Source: Paracoccus salsus
GTDB taxonomy: Bacteria; Pseudomonadota; Alphaproteobacteria; Rhodobacterales; Rhodobacteraceae
DNA length: 64,000 nucleotides
Assembly (NCBI RefSeq): GCF_021556615.1
Contig: NZ_JAKGGD010000003.1
Location: forward strand, 186,001-250,000
Direction of reading: 5' to 3'
The first letter of the stretch is position 1; the number at the start of each line of letters is the position of its first letter. Position numbers and translations under genes: made by a program. Positions 1-10,823 of the stretch are shown one piece after another. The notes beneath the pieces were generated by a model, which had not been told where the DNA came from, ran no database searches, and saw only the letters and a list, made by a program, of their open reading frames with translations.

Positions 1-377
1 TGCCGGGCCGCGACGCCGCCCGCCGCGGCGGTCCGCACATCGGTCAGATATCCATTGTCCAGCAGCACCGCCTGGACCCGTCCCGTCGCGGATGAAAGCA
101 CCACCATCAGCCCCGAGGTCGAAGGCAGACCCTTGGCGGGATTGTCGAAGAATCCGGGCGACAACTTGACCGCGAACCCTGCGAGCCCGGGCACATAGGC
201 TGTCTTCACGTCCAGTTCGCCATTCACGTCGGGCATGTGCATCGACAGGATCGGCGGCATGACGACGCCGCCCCTCGCCAGCGCGGCGAAGGCGTCCTCG
301 ATCACGCGGATCGCGGCCTCGTCCAGTTGAACCCGGTCGCGCAGCTGGTCTTCGGTCAGGATCCGGATATCGCTCAT
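1..377 (-). CDS. eutC: EutC-like ornithine cyclodeaminase family protein (partial, N-terminal part)
   Basis: Only about the first 125 residues are present; the gene runs off the left edge. The protein starts MSDIRILTEDQL and contains the ornithine cyclodeaminase/mu-crystallin features VKLSPGFFDNP and LTDVRTAAAGG, the latter in the region that in the family precedes the NAD-binding fold. Its ATG overlaps the eutB stop codon by 4 bp (ATGA), so the two are translationally coupled. In ectoine catabolic clusters EutB and EutC are thought to act together on 5-hydroxyectoine, converting it toward ectoine. The family call is secure. The EutC assignment depends on its position beside eutA, eutB and the Ueh transporter. 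Confidence 0.85.
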   Translation of the reverse strand, partial: MSDIRILTEDQLRDRVQLDEAAIRVIEDAFAALARGGVVMPPILSMHMPDVNGELDVKTAYVPGLAGFAVKLSPGFFDNPAKGLPSTSGLMVVLSSATGRVQAVLLDNGYLTDVRTAAAGGVAAR

Positions 378-1330
378 CTTTCGCCCCTCACGATCGCGGC
401 GTGGCGGGCGGGGTCGATATTCTGGCCGGACAGGATCAGAACCAGCGGGCCTTGCTCGGCCCGCAGCTTGCCGGCGATCACGGCTGCGGCGCCGACGGCG
501 GCCGCACCCTCGACGGTTTCGCCATCCTCAAGCGCCAGATGACGGATGCCGGCGGCGATCTCATCCTCGGTCAGCAGGATCAGATCGTCCATCAGATCGC
601 GCACCATGGCGAAGGTCAGGCGGTTCTGCATCCCGATCCCTCCCCCGAGGGAATCGGCGAGTGTCTCAAGCTCTTCGACCTGGACAGGCCTGCCTGCCTC
701 AAGGCTGGCGGCCATCGCAGCGCCGCGTTCCATGCTGATGCCGACAATCCGGATATCGGGACGCAGCGACTTCACCGCCAGCGCCACGCCGGCCAGCAGG
801 CCGCCACCCGACAGCGGGACGGCGATCGTCGCGGCGTCCGGGATCTGCTCGATGATCTCCAGTCCCAGCGTTCCCTGCCCGGCGATCACATCCGGGTGGT
901 CAAAGGGCGGGATCAGCGCAAAGCCCTCATCGCGTTTCAGGCGACGCGCTTCCTCGAAAGCCTCGTCCTGACTGGCGCCGATGACGCGCGCCTCGGCGCC
1001 CAGCGCCTCGATCGCCGCCAGCTTGTTTCCCGGCACCAGCCGTGACACGCAGATCACCGCCGGCATCCCCAGTTGGCGCGCGGCATGGGCCAGGGCGCGG
1101 CCATGATTGCCGGTCGAAGCGGTCGTGACGCCGGCCACGTCGCTCAGTCGTGCCGCAGCATTCGACGCGCCGCGCAGCTTGAATGCGCCGGTTTCCTGAC
1201 GGTGTTCGCATTTCAGCCAGACCGGACCGCCCGCCAACCGGGAAAGCCCCGGCGAAGCCTTGATCGGCGTCACCCGGATCATGTCGCCGATACGCTCGGC
1301 CGCGGCGGTCACATCGTCGAGCGTCACCAC
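374..1330 (-). CDS. eutB: EutB, threonine dehydratase-like PLP enzyme of hydroxyectoine utilisation
   Basis: A 318-residue fold-type II PLP enzyme. The Schiff-base lysine lies in ETGAFKLRG (Lys51), the phosphate/substrate loop in STGNHG (about 72-77) and the PLP-phosphate glycine loop in SGGGLLAG (about 174-181). The length suits a catabolic serine/threonine dehydratase without a C-terminal ACT domain. The start overlaps eutA by 7 bp and the stop overlaps the eutC start by 4 bp. In the Ruegeria-type ectoine cluster this gene is assigned, with EutC, to removing the hydroxyl group of 5-hydroxyectoine. On sequence alone it could be called a threonine dehydratase; the neighbours favour EutB. Confidence 0.87.
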   Translation of the reverse strand: MVTLDDVTAAAERIGDMIRVTPIKASPGLSRLAGGPVWLKCEHRQETGAFKLRGASNAAARLSDVAGVTTASTGNHGRALAHAARQLGMPAVICVSRLVPGNKLAAIEALGAEARVIGASQDEAFEEARRLKRDEGFALIPPFDHPDVIAGQGTLGLEIIEQIPDAATIAVPLSGGGLLAGVALAVKSLRPDIRIVGISMERGAAMAASLEAGRPVQVEELETLADSLGGGIGMQNRLTFAMVRDLMDDLILLTEDEIAAGIRHLALEDGETVEGAAAVGAAAVIAGKLRAEQGPLVLILSGQNIDPARHAAIVRGER

Positions 1331-2028
1331 GTGCGGACCTCGAACAGCCTGCCCGGCCCCGTCGCAGGGATTCTTGCAAGGTCCAGCATCGACCAGAACA
1401 GCGCCAGATTCGAACTGACCACGGGCTTGCCCAGGCGTTCCTCGATCCGGTCGATCACCGAAACCGCAGGCAGCGCCGTGCAGGACATGAACAGCGCCTG
1501 TGCATCCGGGTGGTCGGATTCCAGCGCGAAATCCAGGATCTCGTCGCCAGGCAGCAGCGCCATGTCGCGATCATCGGCATGCCCCATCGACTGGCGCGAC
1601 ACGACCTTGAGCCCATTCGCCTCGAAATGGTCGCCCACCAGATCGGTGGTCTCGGGCAGATAGGGGGTCATGAGGGCGATCCGATGAACCCCCAGCGCCT
1701 CGAAGCCGCGCAGCGCGGCGGCGACAGGCGTGCTGATCGGGGCGCGGCCGCCGATGGCCTGCTGCACGCCATCACCCAGCACGGCCGAGGCGGACGTGCA
1801 GCCGAACCCGATGCCCTTCAATTCGACCCCGGGCACAAGCAGATCGGCCGCAGCTTTCAGATGCGGGCCGGTCCGGCGGAGGTTCTCGGCGGTGGTGGGA
1901 TTCTCGAAGGCGATCCGGGTGACATGCAGCCGGCAATCGGGCGGAAACAACCGCGCGGCATCGCCCTCGATCGTCAGATCGGTGGCCAGGGCGATCAGCC
2001 CGAAACGGTTCAGATTGTCGCGCCACAT
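1324..2028 (-). CDS. eutA: EutA, Asp/Glu racemase or maleate isomerase family protein of hydroxyectoine utilisation
   Basis: A 234-residue protein of the aspartate/glutamate racemase (maleate cis-trans isomerase-like) superfamily. The two catalytic cysteines are visible in FGCTSASAV and FMSCTALPAV. I chose the ATG at 2028 because it follows the usp stop closely, with GGAGAGG upstream, and because an open frame extending further would run into usp. EutA is proposed to adjust the stereochemistry of hydroxyectoine before EutB/EutC act. It sits between usp and eutB and overlaps eutB, as in known ectoine operons. Confidence 0.86.
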   Translation of the reverse strand: MWRDNLNRFGLIALATDLTIEGDAARLFPPDCRLHVTRIAFENPTTAENLRRTGPHLKAAADLLVPGVELKGIGFGCTSASAVLGDGVQQAIGGRAPISTPVAAALRGFEALGVHRIALMTPYLPETTDLVGDHFEANGLKVVSRQSMGHADDRDMALLPGDEILDFALESDHPDAQALFMSCTALPAVSVIDRIEERLGKPVVSSNLALFWSMLDLARIPATGPGRLFEVRTW

Positions 2029-2047
2029 CGGGAAATGCCACCTCTCC

Positions 2048-2491
2048 TCAGACGACCAGAACCGGGCAGTCCGCAAGGCCTGTGACCTTGTGACTGACCG
2101 ACCCCAGAAGATAGCCTTCGGTCGAACCAAGCCCGCGCGACCCCAACACGATCAGATCGCATTCCTTGTCCTTGGCCATCGCGACAATGGTGCGCGCGGG
2201 CTGACCTGCCTTGATGAAGGCGCTGACCTTTTCGACGCCGGCGTCGCGCGCGTGGCTCTTGGCGAAATCGGCGACATCGCGGGCAGCCTGGCGCATCGTC
2301 TCGTCCAGATTGCCGCCAGGGTCGATGCTGCCCCTGACCATCGACAGCGAGGCCTCGAGCATCGAATGATGGCGATAGACAGTCAGGATGATCATGCTCG
2401 ACCCGCACAGCCTCGCCAGTTCGGTCGCCTTGATCAGCGCCCGCTCGGCACCGCTGGAGCCGTCATACGGCACAAGAATCCTTTCGAACAT
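2048..2491 (-). CDS. Universal stress protein (TeaD-like) of the ectoine TRAP transporter operon
   Basis: A 147-residue single-domain UspA protein. It begins MFERILVPYDGSSGAERAL and carries the ATP-binding signature GSRGLGSTEGYLLGSVS near the C terminus (pattern G-2x-G-9x-G-S/T), so it belongs to the nucleotide-binding Usp class. It starts 9 bp after the uehC stop. TeaD, the homologue beside the TeaABC ectoine TRAP transporter of Halomonas, binds ATP and dampens uptake; a similar role here is inferred from position. It is followed by eutA. Confidence 0.85.
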   Translation of the reverse strand: MFERILVPYDGSSGAERALIKATELARLCGSSMIILTVYRHHSMLEASLSMVRGSIDPGGNLDETMRQAARDVADFAKSHARDAGVEKVSAFIKAGQPARTIVAMAKDKECDLIVLGSRGLGSTEGYLLGSVSHKVTGLADCPVLVV

Positions 2492-2500
2492 CGCGGCCTC

Positions 2501-3790
2501 TTACTTGTTGAACGCCAGGTCGCGCAGGAACAGCGCGATCTGCGGGAAGAAGATCAGCAGCACCGCAACCGTCAGCAGCATGAAGATGAAGGGCGGCGTT
2601 CCCCTGACCACCTCGACATAGGGCCGCTTGAAGACCGCGATGGCTGTGAAGATATCGCAGCCGAACGGTGGCGTGGCACTGCCGATCGCGACTTGCAGTG
2701 TGATGATCGTGCCGACCAGCACCGGGTCCAGCCCGACCGAATTCACGACAGGGGCGAAGATCGGCACGAAGATCAGGATCACCACGATCGGATCGACGAA
2801 CATGCAGCCGACGAAGAACGCGATCGATATGGTGAACAGCACGCCATACTGGCCCATCTCGTCGATGCCGATGCTGCCAAGGATGTGCTGGGGGATCTGC
2901 GCGAAGCTGATGACATAGCTGAACGCCGCGCCGGCCCCGACCAGTATGAACACGACCGCGGTAATCAGGCCGGTCGACTTGGCGGTCGAATACAGCTGCT
3001 TCAGCCCCATCTCGCGGAACACGATCATTTCCAGGAACAGCGCATAAAGCACGCAGGCGGCCGCCGCCTCGGTGGGCGAGAAGATGCCGCCATAGATGCC
3101 GCCGATGATGATGGCCGGAAAACCCAGCGGCCAAAGCGCCCGCAGGACCGCCTTACCCCGTTCGGGCCATGTCGATTTCTCCAGCGTCGGCACGTTGTGC
3201 CGCACGGCATAGATATAGCTGTAGATCGAGAACAGCAGCAGGATCAGCAACCCCGGCCCGATACCCGCGATGAACAGTTCGGAAATCGACGTGCCCGACA
3301 CGACGCCATAGATGATCATGCCGATCGAGGGCGGGATCAGGAACGCGATGTCGGACGAGTTGACGATCAGCGCCAGGATGAAGCTGTCCTTGTAGCCCGC
3401 CTTCAGCATGCGCGGCCGCAACGGTCCCCCGACCGCGACCACTGTGGCCTGGGTGGATCCCGACACCGCGCCGAACATCGTGCAGGCTCCGGCGGTCGAA
3501 ATGGCCAGCCCGCCCTTGACGTGACCCACGAACGCCATCACCAGGTCGATCAGCCGCGATGCGGATTGTCCGCGCGTCATGATGTCGGCGGCGAAGATGA
3601 ACATCGGCACCGCGATCAGGCTGGCCGGACGTATCCCGCCCAGGATCTGCTGGATCATCGTGTCAAGCTGTCCAAAGCCGCCGAACAGCGCCACGAACCC
3701 GATCAGCGACCCGGCGATCAGCGGGATCATCATCGGAAAGCCCAGCAGAAGCAGAACGATCATCGTGCCGAATATGGCCCAGGTCATCAT
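2501..3790 (-). CDS. uehC: TRAP transporter large membrane subunit (DctM type), ectoine uptake
   Basis: A 429-residue, highly hydrophobic protein with about a dozen predicted membrane spans and the DctM family look (LLLLGFPMMIPLIAGS at the N terminus, VNSSDIAFLIPPSIGMIIYG in the centre). It forms the sodium-driven translocation subunit of a tripartite ATP-independent transporter with UehB and the periplasmic receptor UehA. Only 3 bp separate it from uehB, and usp follows at 9 bp. Ectoine specificity is inferred from the operon, since the membrane subunit does not determine substrate. Confidence 0.9.
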   Translation of the reverse strand: MMTWAIFGTMIVLLLLGFPMMIPLIAGSLIGFVALFGGFGQLDTMIQQILGGIRPASLIAVPMFIFAADIMTRGQSASRLIDLVMAFVGHVKGGLAISTAGACTMFGAVSGSTQATVVAVGGPLRPRMLKAGYKDSFILALIVNSSDIAFLIPPSIGMIIYGVVSGTSISELFIAGIGPGLLILLLFSIYSYIYAVRHNVPTLEKSTWPERGKAVLRALWPLGFPAIIIGGIYGGIFSPTEAAAACVLYALFLEMIVFREMGLKQLYSTAKSTGLITAVVFILVGAGAAFSYVISFAQIPQHILGSIGIDEMGQYGVLFTISIAFFVGCMFVDPIVVILIFVPIFAPVVNSVGLDPVLVGTIITLQVAIGSATPPFGCDIFTAIAVFKRPYVEVVRGTPPFIFMLLTVAVLLIFFPQIALFLRDLAFNK

Positions 3791-3793
3791 GGC

Positions 3794-4444
3794 TCAGACC
3801 TCCTCTTCCGCGCTGTCGTCATAGCCTTCCAGCGTGCTTGTCGACAGCCAGATGTCCTTGTCGATGATGTTCTTGATGGCGGTCAGCCCGTATTGCAGCC
3901 CGGTCATGAAGAACCCCAGTGGCACCCACAGGATGATCCACCATTGCGGGATCTGCAGCGCCGGCAGCAACCGGCCTCGCGACATCTGGACCACCAGGTA
4001 ATCGACCGAATACCACGTCAGCAGGAACATCGCGGCCGAGGTCACGGTGGCGATGATGATCATCATCGCCTTGCGCATCCGGAACGGCATGGCGTCGAAG
4101 AACGCCGACATGCGGATATGACGGCCATGCCGCGCCGCGTAGGAAATGCCGGCGAAGGTGATGAGGATGATCAGCGCCCGATTGAGCTCTTCCGAGAAAT
4201 AGATGCTCTTTCCCAGCACGAACCGCCCGACCACATTGGCCATCGTGTTCAGCGCCATCAGCAGGACGCCGATCGCCAGCAGGACCGCCTCGATCCGGGC
4301 GATGGCCACATCCGCGACACCAAGCACGCCCGGCAGTCCCGAGACATATCTGGAATCGTCGATGTCGTCGTCAGGCACCGCGATCTCGGCTGCGGCGATG
4401 ACATCGGGATCGGGATCGGGGGCATGCTTGTCGTCAAGCTTCAT
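3794..4444 (-). CDS. uehB: TRAP transporter small membrane subunit (DctQ type), ectoine uptake
   Basis: A 216-residue protein with four predicted membrane helices and the DctQ hallmarks: [22 protein letters not shown], followed by [11 protein letters not shown]. An acidic cytoplasmic N terminus of about 35 residues ([13 protein letters not shown]) and an acidic C terminus (DDSAEEEV) flank the membrane part. It lies between uehA and uehC. The gap of about 140 bp to uehA is the largest in this operon. Confidence 0.9.
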   Translation of the reverse strand: MKLDDKHAPDPDPDVIAAAEIAVPDDDIDDSRYVSGLPGVLGVADVAIARIEAVLLAIGVLLMALNTMANVVGRFVLGKSIYFSEELNRALIILITFAGISYAARHGRHIRMSAFFDAMPFRMRKAMMIIIATVTSAAMFLLTWYSVDYLVVQMSRGRLLPALQIPQWWIILWVPLGFFMTGLQYGLTAIKNIIDKDIWLSTSTLEGYDDSAEEEV

Positions 4445-4585
4445 GGCCGCTGTCCGTTATGTTGTCGAGGGGATCGGCTGTCGTGCAACCGGCCGCTGCC
4501 GCGCGGCCGGCCGAGAAGGCATGCGATGCGCCCGGCGACGGGCGCATCGCGGGGCTGGACCGACCCGACCGGGTCAGCCGCTGTC

Positions 4586-5662
4586 CTAGCCCTGGTCTTC
4601 GTCGCCCTCGGCAGCCTCGTCCGCAGAGCCGTCTTCCGCATCGGACTCGCTGCTGCCCGCAGCGGCCGCGGCCAGATCGGCCTTCATCTGGTCAAGGATT
4701 TCCTGCGCCTTCGGCCCGCCAATCTTCAGGAATTCCTGCTCGACGGCGTCGGCGGTCTCCATGAAGGGCTGGCGCTGCTCATCGGTCAGCGTCGTGATCG
4801 TGATCGAAGGCTTCGCTTCCTTGATCTTCTCAAGCGATTCCTCGGTCAGGCCGGTCTGGTAGTCGACGATATAGTCGAAGGCCACCGAGATCGCTTCGTT
4901 CACGACCTGCTTGTCCTCATCCGACAGCCCGTCATAGAAATCCTTGTTGGCCATGACGGCTGTGGTGAAGTTGTTGTGGCCGGCGCGGGTGATGTAGTCG
5001 GTCACCTCGTACATCTTCGTCGACTCGATGAAGAAGGCGGGGTTCTCCTGACCCTGGATGATGCCGGTCTGCAGCGCGCCATAAACCTCGCCCCAGGGCA
5101 GCGGCGTCGGCGTTGCGCCGAATGCCTGATAGCTGCTGACAAGCAGCGGGTTGGTCATCACCCGGAACTTCACCTCGTTCAGATCCGCGGGCGACGTGAC
5201 CTCGTTGGTCGTGGTCATCATGACCTCGCCCTCGGGGAACATGGTCAGCAACTCAAGTCCCTGCTCGGCGTAAAGCGGCGGGAACAGCTCGTTGATGGCC
5301 TTCGAGTTGCGGAAGAAATCGACCAGCGTGTCCTGATCGGCGGGCAGCAGATAGGGCACGAAGAAGACTTGCGCCTCGGGGATCAGCGCGCCGGTGAAGC
5401 CGGGCGACTGGTCGACGAACTGCAGGATGCCGGACTGTGCCTGCTCCATGATGTCGGCCGATTCACCCAGTGTTCCGAACGGGAACAGCTGTACCTCATG
5501 CTCCGAGTTCGCCTCGACTTCTTCCTTGAATTTCTGGGCAAATTTGCCCTGCACCTCTTCCATCGCCTCTTCGAAGGCGTAGCGCCAGGTTTCAGCCAGC
5601 GCGCCACCCGTGCCCAGGATGAGGGCCGCAAGGCTGGCAGCGGTGAGCGTTTTGTAGGTCAT
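4586..5662 (-). CDS. uehA: TRAP transporter periplasmic ectoine-binding protein
   Basis: A 358-residue DctP-type solute receptor. The ATG at 5662 is preceded by a strong ribosome binding site (AGGAGGTAAC) and gives a clean Sec signal peptide ending near GALAETW. The body has DctP features such as MTNPLLVSSYQAFGATPTPL and WGEVYGALQTGIIQGQENP, which carries the family's conserved Q-G region. Unusually, the last 20 or so residues are a low-complexity acidic tail rich in S, D, E, A and G. It is the first gene of the uptake/catabolism operon downstream of enuR and probably the direct target of EnuR control. Confidence 0.9.
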   Translation of the reverse strand: MTYKTLTAASLAALILGTGGALAETWRYAFEEAMEEVQGKFAQKFKEEVEANSEHEVQLFPFGTLGESADIMEQAQSGILQFVDQSPGFTGALIPEAQVFFVPYLLPADQDTLVDFFRNSKAINELFPPLYAEQGLELLTMFPEGEVMMTTTNEVTSPADLNEVKFRVMTNPLLVSSYQAFGATPTPLPWGEVYGALQTGIIQGQENPAFFIESTKMYEVTDYITRAGHNNFTTAVMANKDFYDGLSDEDKQVVNEAISVAFDYIVDYQTGLTEESLEKIKEAKPSITITTLTDEQRQPFMETADAVEQEFLKIGGPKAQEILDQMKADLAAAAAGSSESDAEDGSADEAAEGDEDQG

Positions 5663-5778
5663 GTTACCTCCTGTGAATGGGCCTCGTGACGCCTCGCGTC
5701 CTTGGCCTCGGGGTTGCAGGATTCGGGTCGTTCTACCCGATCTGGCTGATCCGACAGATCGGACCAACCGCATTGCAA

Positions 5779-5803
5779 GTCAATTTATATATTAAATCAT
5801 GAC
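5779..5803. promoter_or_regulatory. AT-rich inverted repeat between enuR and uehA, candidate EnuR operator or promoter
   Basis: Within very GC-rich surroundings, GTCA-ATTTA-TATAT-TAAAT-CA-TGAC forms an imperfect palindrome: ATTTA/TAAAT arms around TATAT, with outer GTCA/TGAC offset by two bases. It lies about 120 bp upstream of the uehA start and just after the enuR stop. EnuR is known from Ruegeria to bind the region in front of uehABC; assigning it to this palindrome is inference. Confidence 0.4.
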
Positions 5804-5856
5804 AATTCTGACTCCGAGTGTCAAACCCGCGGCTTTCAGGCTGCCGAAAACAAGTT

Positions 5857-7230
5857 TCAGACGCGCGGCAGAATCGTCTCGACGACGGTCATTGCCTCCT
5901 CCAGTTCGCGCAGCGGAACGCCGCCAAGGCACAACCGCAGGGCGGGCCCCCGGTCGGTGACCGAAAATCCCGATCCGGGCGCCAGGGCGATCCCCCGATC
6001 CAGTGCGGCACCCAGCAGCGCGGCCTCGTCCGCGCCCTGCGGCAAGGGCAGCCACCGATGCAGGCCATGCGCAAACCCGGTGCTGCGGTCGCCCAGCACG
6101 CGTTGCGCCAGCCGGTTCCGGGTCGCAAGCTCGGCCCGCTGCGCGGCCAGCAGGCCATCAGCCAGGCCGCTGTCAATCATCTCGGCGGCGATTTCGGCGA
6201 TCATCGGCGTGGCCATCCATGCAACCGAAAGATGACGATTCAGCGCACGCTCTGCCAGGGAGTCTGGCATGACCAGAAAACCCAGCCGCAGTCCCGGAGA
6301 CAGGCATTTCGTCAGGCCGGTCAGATAGAAGCTGCGTTCCGGCGCGAAGCTTGCGACCGGCGGAGGGCGCCGCGGCGCAAGCGCCCCCAGAACATCGCTT
6401 TCGATGACGATCAGCCCGGATTCGGCGGCGGCCGCAGCCAGTTCCTCGCGCCGCTCGCGGTCGACGATTCGCGCCTGCGGCCCGCCCCCCGAAGGCAGCA
6501 GGAAGACCGCGCGCAACTTGCCGCCCGACGCCCGCGCGGCGGCGGCCAGCGCCTCGGGCAGCATCCCCCGGGCGTCGCAGGCGATCCCGCGCATCCGCAG
6601 ATGCAGGTGACGAATGGCCGGCTTCAGCGTGTGGCAGGTATAGCTTTCGGTCGCGATCTCGTCGCCCGGCTGTGCCGTGCTCATCAAGGCGACCATCAGT
6701 GCCGACGTGCAGCCATTGGTGATCAGAATCCGCTGCGCGGGCACCACCATGCCGCAGCGCGCCAGCCAGGCCGTGGCCAATCCACCGTAGTGGGCCATCG
6801 TCCGGCGCGGGCGAAATGAATACATGGCCTCGTCCGGGGGACGTTGGGCGATGCGCCCCAGGGCGGCCTGCCAGGCCTCGGCGATCTGCGGCAGCCGGAC
6901 GGGGGTCATCATCGACAGGTCGATCGGCTGTCGGTCGGCGGCCGCACGAAACCACGGCAGTTCGACCAGCTCGCGCGGGCCGGACTTCACGAAGCTGCCG
7001 CGACCAACCTCGCCCGAGATCAGATCGGCGCGGATCAGCTCCTCGTAGGCGCGGCTTACGGTCTGCACCGAGACCCCCAGCCGCCACGCCAGATCGCGAT
7101 GTGGCGGCAACCGATCACCCGGCCGCAGGCTGCCCGCATCGATGGCGGCGGCGATCCCCTGCGCGACGCTGCGATAGGCGGGGCGCGCGATATCCTGTCT
7201 GGTCAGCGGCCAATGCGTCATGGCGGTCAT
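5857..7230 (-). CDS. enuR: EnuR, MocR/GntR-type PLP-dependent regulator of ectoine catabolism
   Basis: A 457-residue MocR regulator. An N-terminal GntR winged helix (about 15-80, containing LPPHRDLAWRLGVSVQTVSRAYEEL) is fused to a fold-type I aminotransferase-like domain. The PLP lysine is Lys308 in LTGLTKCLSPGLRLGF. In Ruegeria, EnuR represses the ectoine genes, and intermediates of ectoine breakdown bound through PLP relieve repression. The gene precedes uehA and is divergent from the AsnC-type gene, only 66 bp away. A second ATG at 7221 would shorten it by three residues. The open frame extends further upstream but would overlap the divergent gene. Confidence 0.9.
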   Translation of the reverse strand: MTAMTHWPLTRQDIARPAYRSVAQGIAAAIDAGSLRPGDRLPPHRDLAWRLGVSVQTVSRAYEELIRADLISGEVGRGSFVKSGPRELVELPWFRAAADRQPIDLSMMTPVRLPQIAEAWQAALGRIAQRPPDEAMYSFRPRRTMAHYGGLATAWLARCGMVVPAQRILITNGCTSALMVALMSTAQPGDEIATESYTCHTLKPAIRHLHLRMRGIACDARGMLPEALAAAARASGGKLRAVFLLPSGGGPQARIVDRERREELAAAAAESGLIVIESDVLGALAPRRPPPVASFAPERSFYLTGLTKCLSPGLRLGFLVMPDSLAERALNRHLSVAWMATPMIAEIAAEMIDSGLADGLLAAQRAELATRNRLAQRVLGDRSTGFAHGLHRWLPLPQGADEAALLGAALDRGIALAPGSGFSVTDRGPALRLCLGGVPLRELEEAMTVVETILPRV

Positions 7231-7296
7231 GATCCGCCAGGCGACAGGCATTTGTCCACATTGACATTTTCCAAGACGGCGGAAAGAAGCGAAGGC

Positions 7297-7776
7297 ATGA
7301 ACCCGCTGCGCCTTGACGATCGTGACATTGCCATTCTCGCGACCCTGTCGCGCGAGGGTCGAATCTCGAAGACCGAACTGGCCGCGCGGGTGAACCTGTC
7401 GCCCACCCCATGCTGGGAACGGATGAAGCGGCTGGAAAAGGCCGGGCTGATCCGCGGATACCGCGCCGAGATCGATCTGACCGGCCTTGGCCCGCATGTG
7501 CAGGTCTTTGTCACCGTCGAGCTGGAAAGCCACCGTGCCGAAAGCTTCCAGCTGTTCGAGCGCACCGTCGCAAGGATGGATGACATCACCGGGTGCTGGG
7601 CGATCGGCGGCGGCTATGACTATCTGATGCAGGTCGTGTCGGCCGATGTGGAGGCGTTCCAGACGCTGATGGACGGCCTGCTGGAAAGCCGCGCCGGGGT
7701 GCGCCGGTATTTCAGCTATATCGTGACCAAGCCGGTCAAGGACCTGCCGCCCGCCATGGCCCTCTTGCGGCCCTAG
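7297..7776 (+). CDS. Lrp/AsnC family regulator of the ectoine cluster
   Basis: A 159-residue Lrp/AsnC protein. The helix-turn-helix is RISKTELAARVNLSPTPCWERMKRLEKAGLI (about 19-48), followed by an RAM/AsnC ligand domain with the glycine-rich turn GCWAIGGGYDYLMQV. The ATG at 7297 has a GAAGG ribosome binding site; the frame upstream is only the antisense of enuR. An AsnC-type gene beside ssd and atf is standard in Rhodobacterales ectoine clusters and acts as an activator there. The 66 bp shared with enuR must hold both promoters. Confidence 0.9.
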   Translation: MNPLRLDDRDIAILATLSREGRISKTELAARVNLSPTPCWERMKRLEKAGLIRGYRAEIDLTGLGPHVQVFVTVELESHRAESFQLFERTVARMDDITGCWAIGGGYDYLMQVVSADVEAFQTLMDGLLESRAGVRRYFSYIVTKPVKDLPPAMALLRP

Positions 7777-7917
7777 CAGCGGCGCGGCAGGTTCTCGCCA
7801 GAGGAATTCCGTCCGGATCAGGTCCAGAACAGAGGATTCGCCTGCCCCTACCCGGTCCCTATGGTGAAATCCTCTGCCACGTCTCCTGCATTTTCCTCAT
7901 CGACATGGAGGTGCGCG

Positions 7918-9378
<1,461 letters not shown>

Positions 9379-9389
9379 AAGGAATGACG

Positions 9390-10760
9390 ATGCTGACGAA
9401 TGACGAACTGGCGAAATGGGACCGCGAGAGCTTTTTCCACCCTTCGACCCATCTGGGCCAATTCGCGCGCGGCGAGGCGCCGCAGCGGATCGTGACCGGC
9501 GGTGAAGGCGTCTTCATCACCGACCGCGACGGAAACCGCCTTCTGGACGGCTTTGCCGGGCTCTATTGCGTGAACGTGGGTTATGGCCGCACGGAAATCG
9601 CCGATGCGATCGCCAAGCAGGCGCATGAGCTGGCGTTCTACCACTCTTACGCGGGCCACGGGTCCGAGGCGAACATCACCCTGGCCAAGATGGTCATGGA
9701 CCGCGCGCCGAAAGGCATGGCGCGGGTCTATTTCGGGCTTGGCGGATCGGATGCGAACGAGACGAACATCAAGCTGATCTGGTATTACAACAACATCCTG
9801 GGCCGGCCCGAGAAGAAGAAGATCATCTCGCGCTGGCGCGGCTATCACGGATCGGGGCTGATGACCGGGTCGCTGACCGGGCTGGAGCTGTTCCACAAGA
9901 AGTTCGACCTGCCGCTGTCGCAGGTGCTGCACACCGAGGCGCCGTATTACTATCGCCGCCCCGACCTGAACATGTCCGAGGCCGATTTCGTCGCGCATTG
10001 CGTGGCCAGGCTGGAGGACATGATCGCAGCCGAGGGCGCGGACACCATCGCGGCCTTCATCGGCGAACCGGTCCTGGGCACCGGCGGCATCGTGCCACCC
10101 CCCGAAGGGTACTGGCCCGCGATCCAGAAGGTTCTGGACAAGCATGACATCCTGCTGATCGCGGATGAGGTCGTGACCGGCTTTGGCCGTCTTGGCAGCA
10201 TGTTCGGCAGCGATCACTACGGCATGAAACCGGACCTGATCACCAGCGCCAAGGGCCTGACCTCGGCCTATGCGCCGCTGTCCGCCAGCATTGTCGGCCA
10301 GCGCATGTGGGACGTCCTGACCCGCGGCACCGACGAATACGGCGTTCTGGGCCATGGCTGGACCTATTCGGCCCATCCGATCGGGGCGGCGGCGGGCATC
10401 GCCAACCTCAACCTGATCGACAGCCTGGGACTTGTTGAGAACGCAGGCGAGACCGGGAACTACTTCTGGCAGGCCATGCGCGACGAGTTGGCCGAGCATG
10501 CCAATGTCGGCGAAGTGCGCGGCGAAGGCATGCTGTGCGCGGTCGAACTGGTCGCGGACCGCGACAAGCGGCAGTTCTTCGACGCGTCGGAAGGCAAGGG
10601 TGGCAAGGTCGTTGCCGCGATGCTGAAGCGCGGGGTGATCGCGCGGGCCATGCCGCAAGGCGACATCCTGGGCTTTGCGCCACCGCTGTGCCTGACCCGC
10701 GACGAGGCCGACCAGATCATCTCGGTGACGAAGGACGCGATCGTCGAGGTGCTGGGCTAG
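9390..10760 (+). CDS. atf: Class III aminotransferase (DoeD/Atf-like), ectoine catabolism
   Basis: A 456-residue class III omega-aminotransferase. The PLP site reads [18 protein letters not shown], followed by the Schiff-base lysine in [16 protein letters not shown]. An ATG at 9384 is also possible, but AAAGGA is spaced six bases from the ATG at 9390, so I chose the latter. In ectoine catabolism this enzyme converts 2,4-diaminobutyrate to aspartate semialdehyde, which the preceding dehydrogenase oxidises. The pair therefore finishes the route to aspartate. Confidence 0.87.
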   Translation: MLTNDELAKWDRESFFHPSTHLGQFARGEAPQRIVTGGEGVFITDRDGNRLLDGFAGLYCVNVGYGRTEIADAIAKQAHELAFYHSYAGHGSEANITLAKMVMDRAPKGMARVYFGLGGSDANETNIKLIWYYNNILGRPEKKKIISRWRGYHGSGLMTGSLTGLELFHKKFDLPLSQVLHTEAPYYYRRPDLNMSEADFVAHCVARLEDMIAAEGADTIAAFIGEPVLGTGGIVPPPEGYWPAIQKVLDKHDILLIADEVVTGFGRLGSMFGSDHYGMKPDLITSAKGLTSAYAPLSASIVGQRMWDVLTRGTDEYGVLGHGWTYSAHPIGAAAGIANLNLIDSLGLVENAGETGNYFWQAMRDELAEHANVGEVRGEGMLCAVELVADRDKRQFFDASEGKGGKVVAAMLKRGVIARAMPQGDILGFAPPLCLTRDEADQIISVTKDAIVEVLG

Positions 10761-10791
10761 GCCGCAGGCGTGTGATTGCGTCCCGCGGCGG

Positions 10792-10810
10792 CCGGGGGCG
10801 CGGCCCCCGG
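10792..10810. terminator. GC-rich hairpin between convergent genes
   Basis: CCGGGGGC-GCG-GCCCCCGG forms a perfect 8-bp stem with a 3-base loop, 31 bp after the aminotransferase stop and 13 bp beyond the stop of the opposing cytidylyltransferase gene. There is no T-run, so efficiency as an intrinsic terminator is uncertain, but the position fits a bidirectional stop. Confidence 0.5.
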
Positions 10811-10823
10811 ACCCCCGGACGAG

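Noticed and set aside
1730..5689. A 1319-codon open frame on the plus strand opposite the ueh genes
   Set aside because: It is antisense to six well-recognised genes, is rich in D, R, H and Q as expected for antisense frames in GC-rich DNA, and shows no domain.
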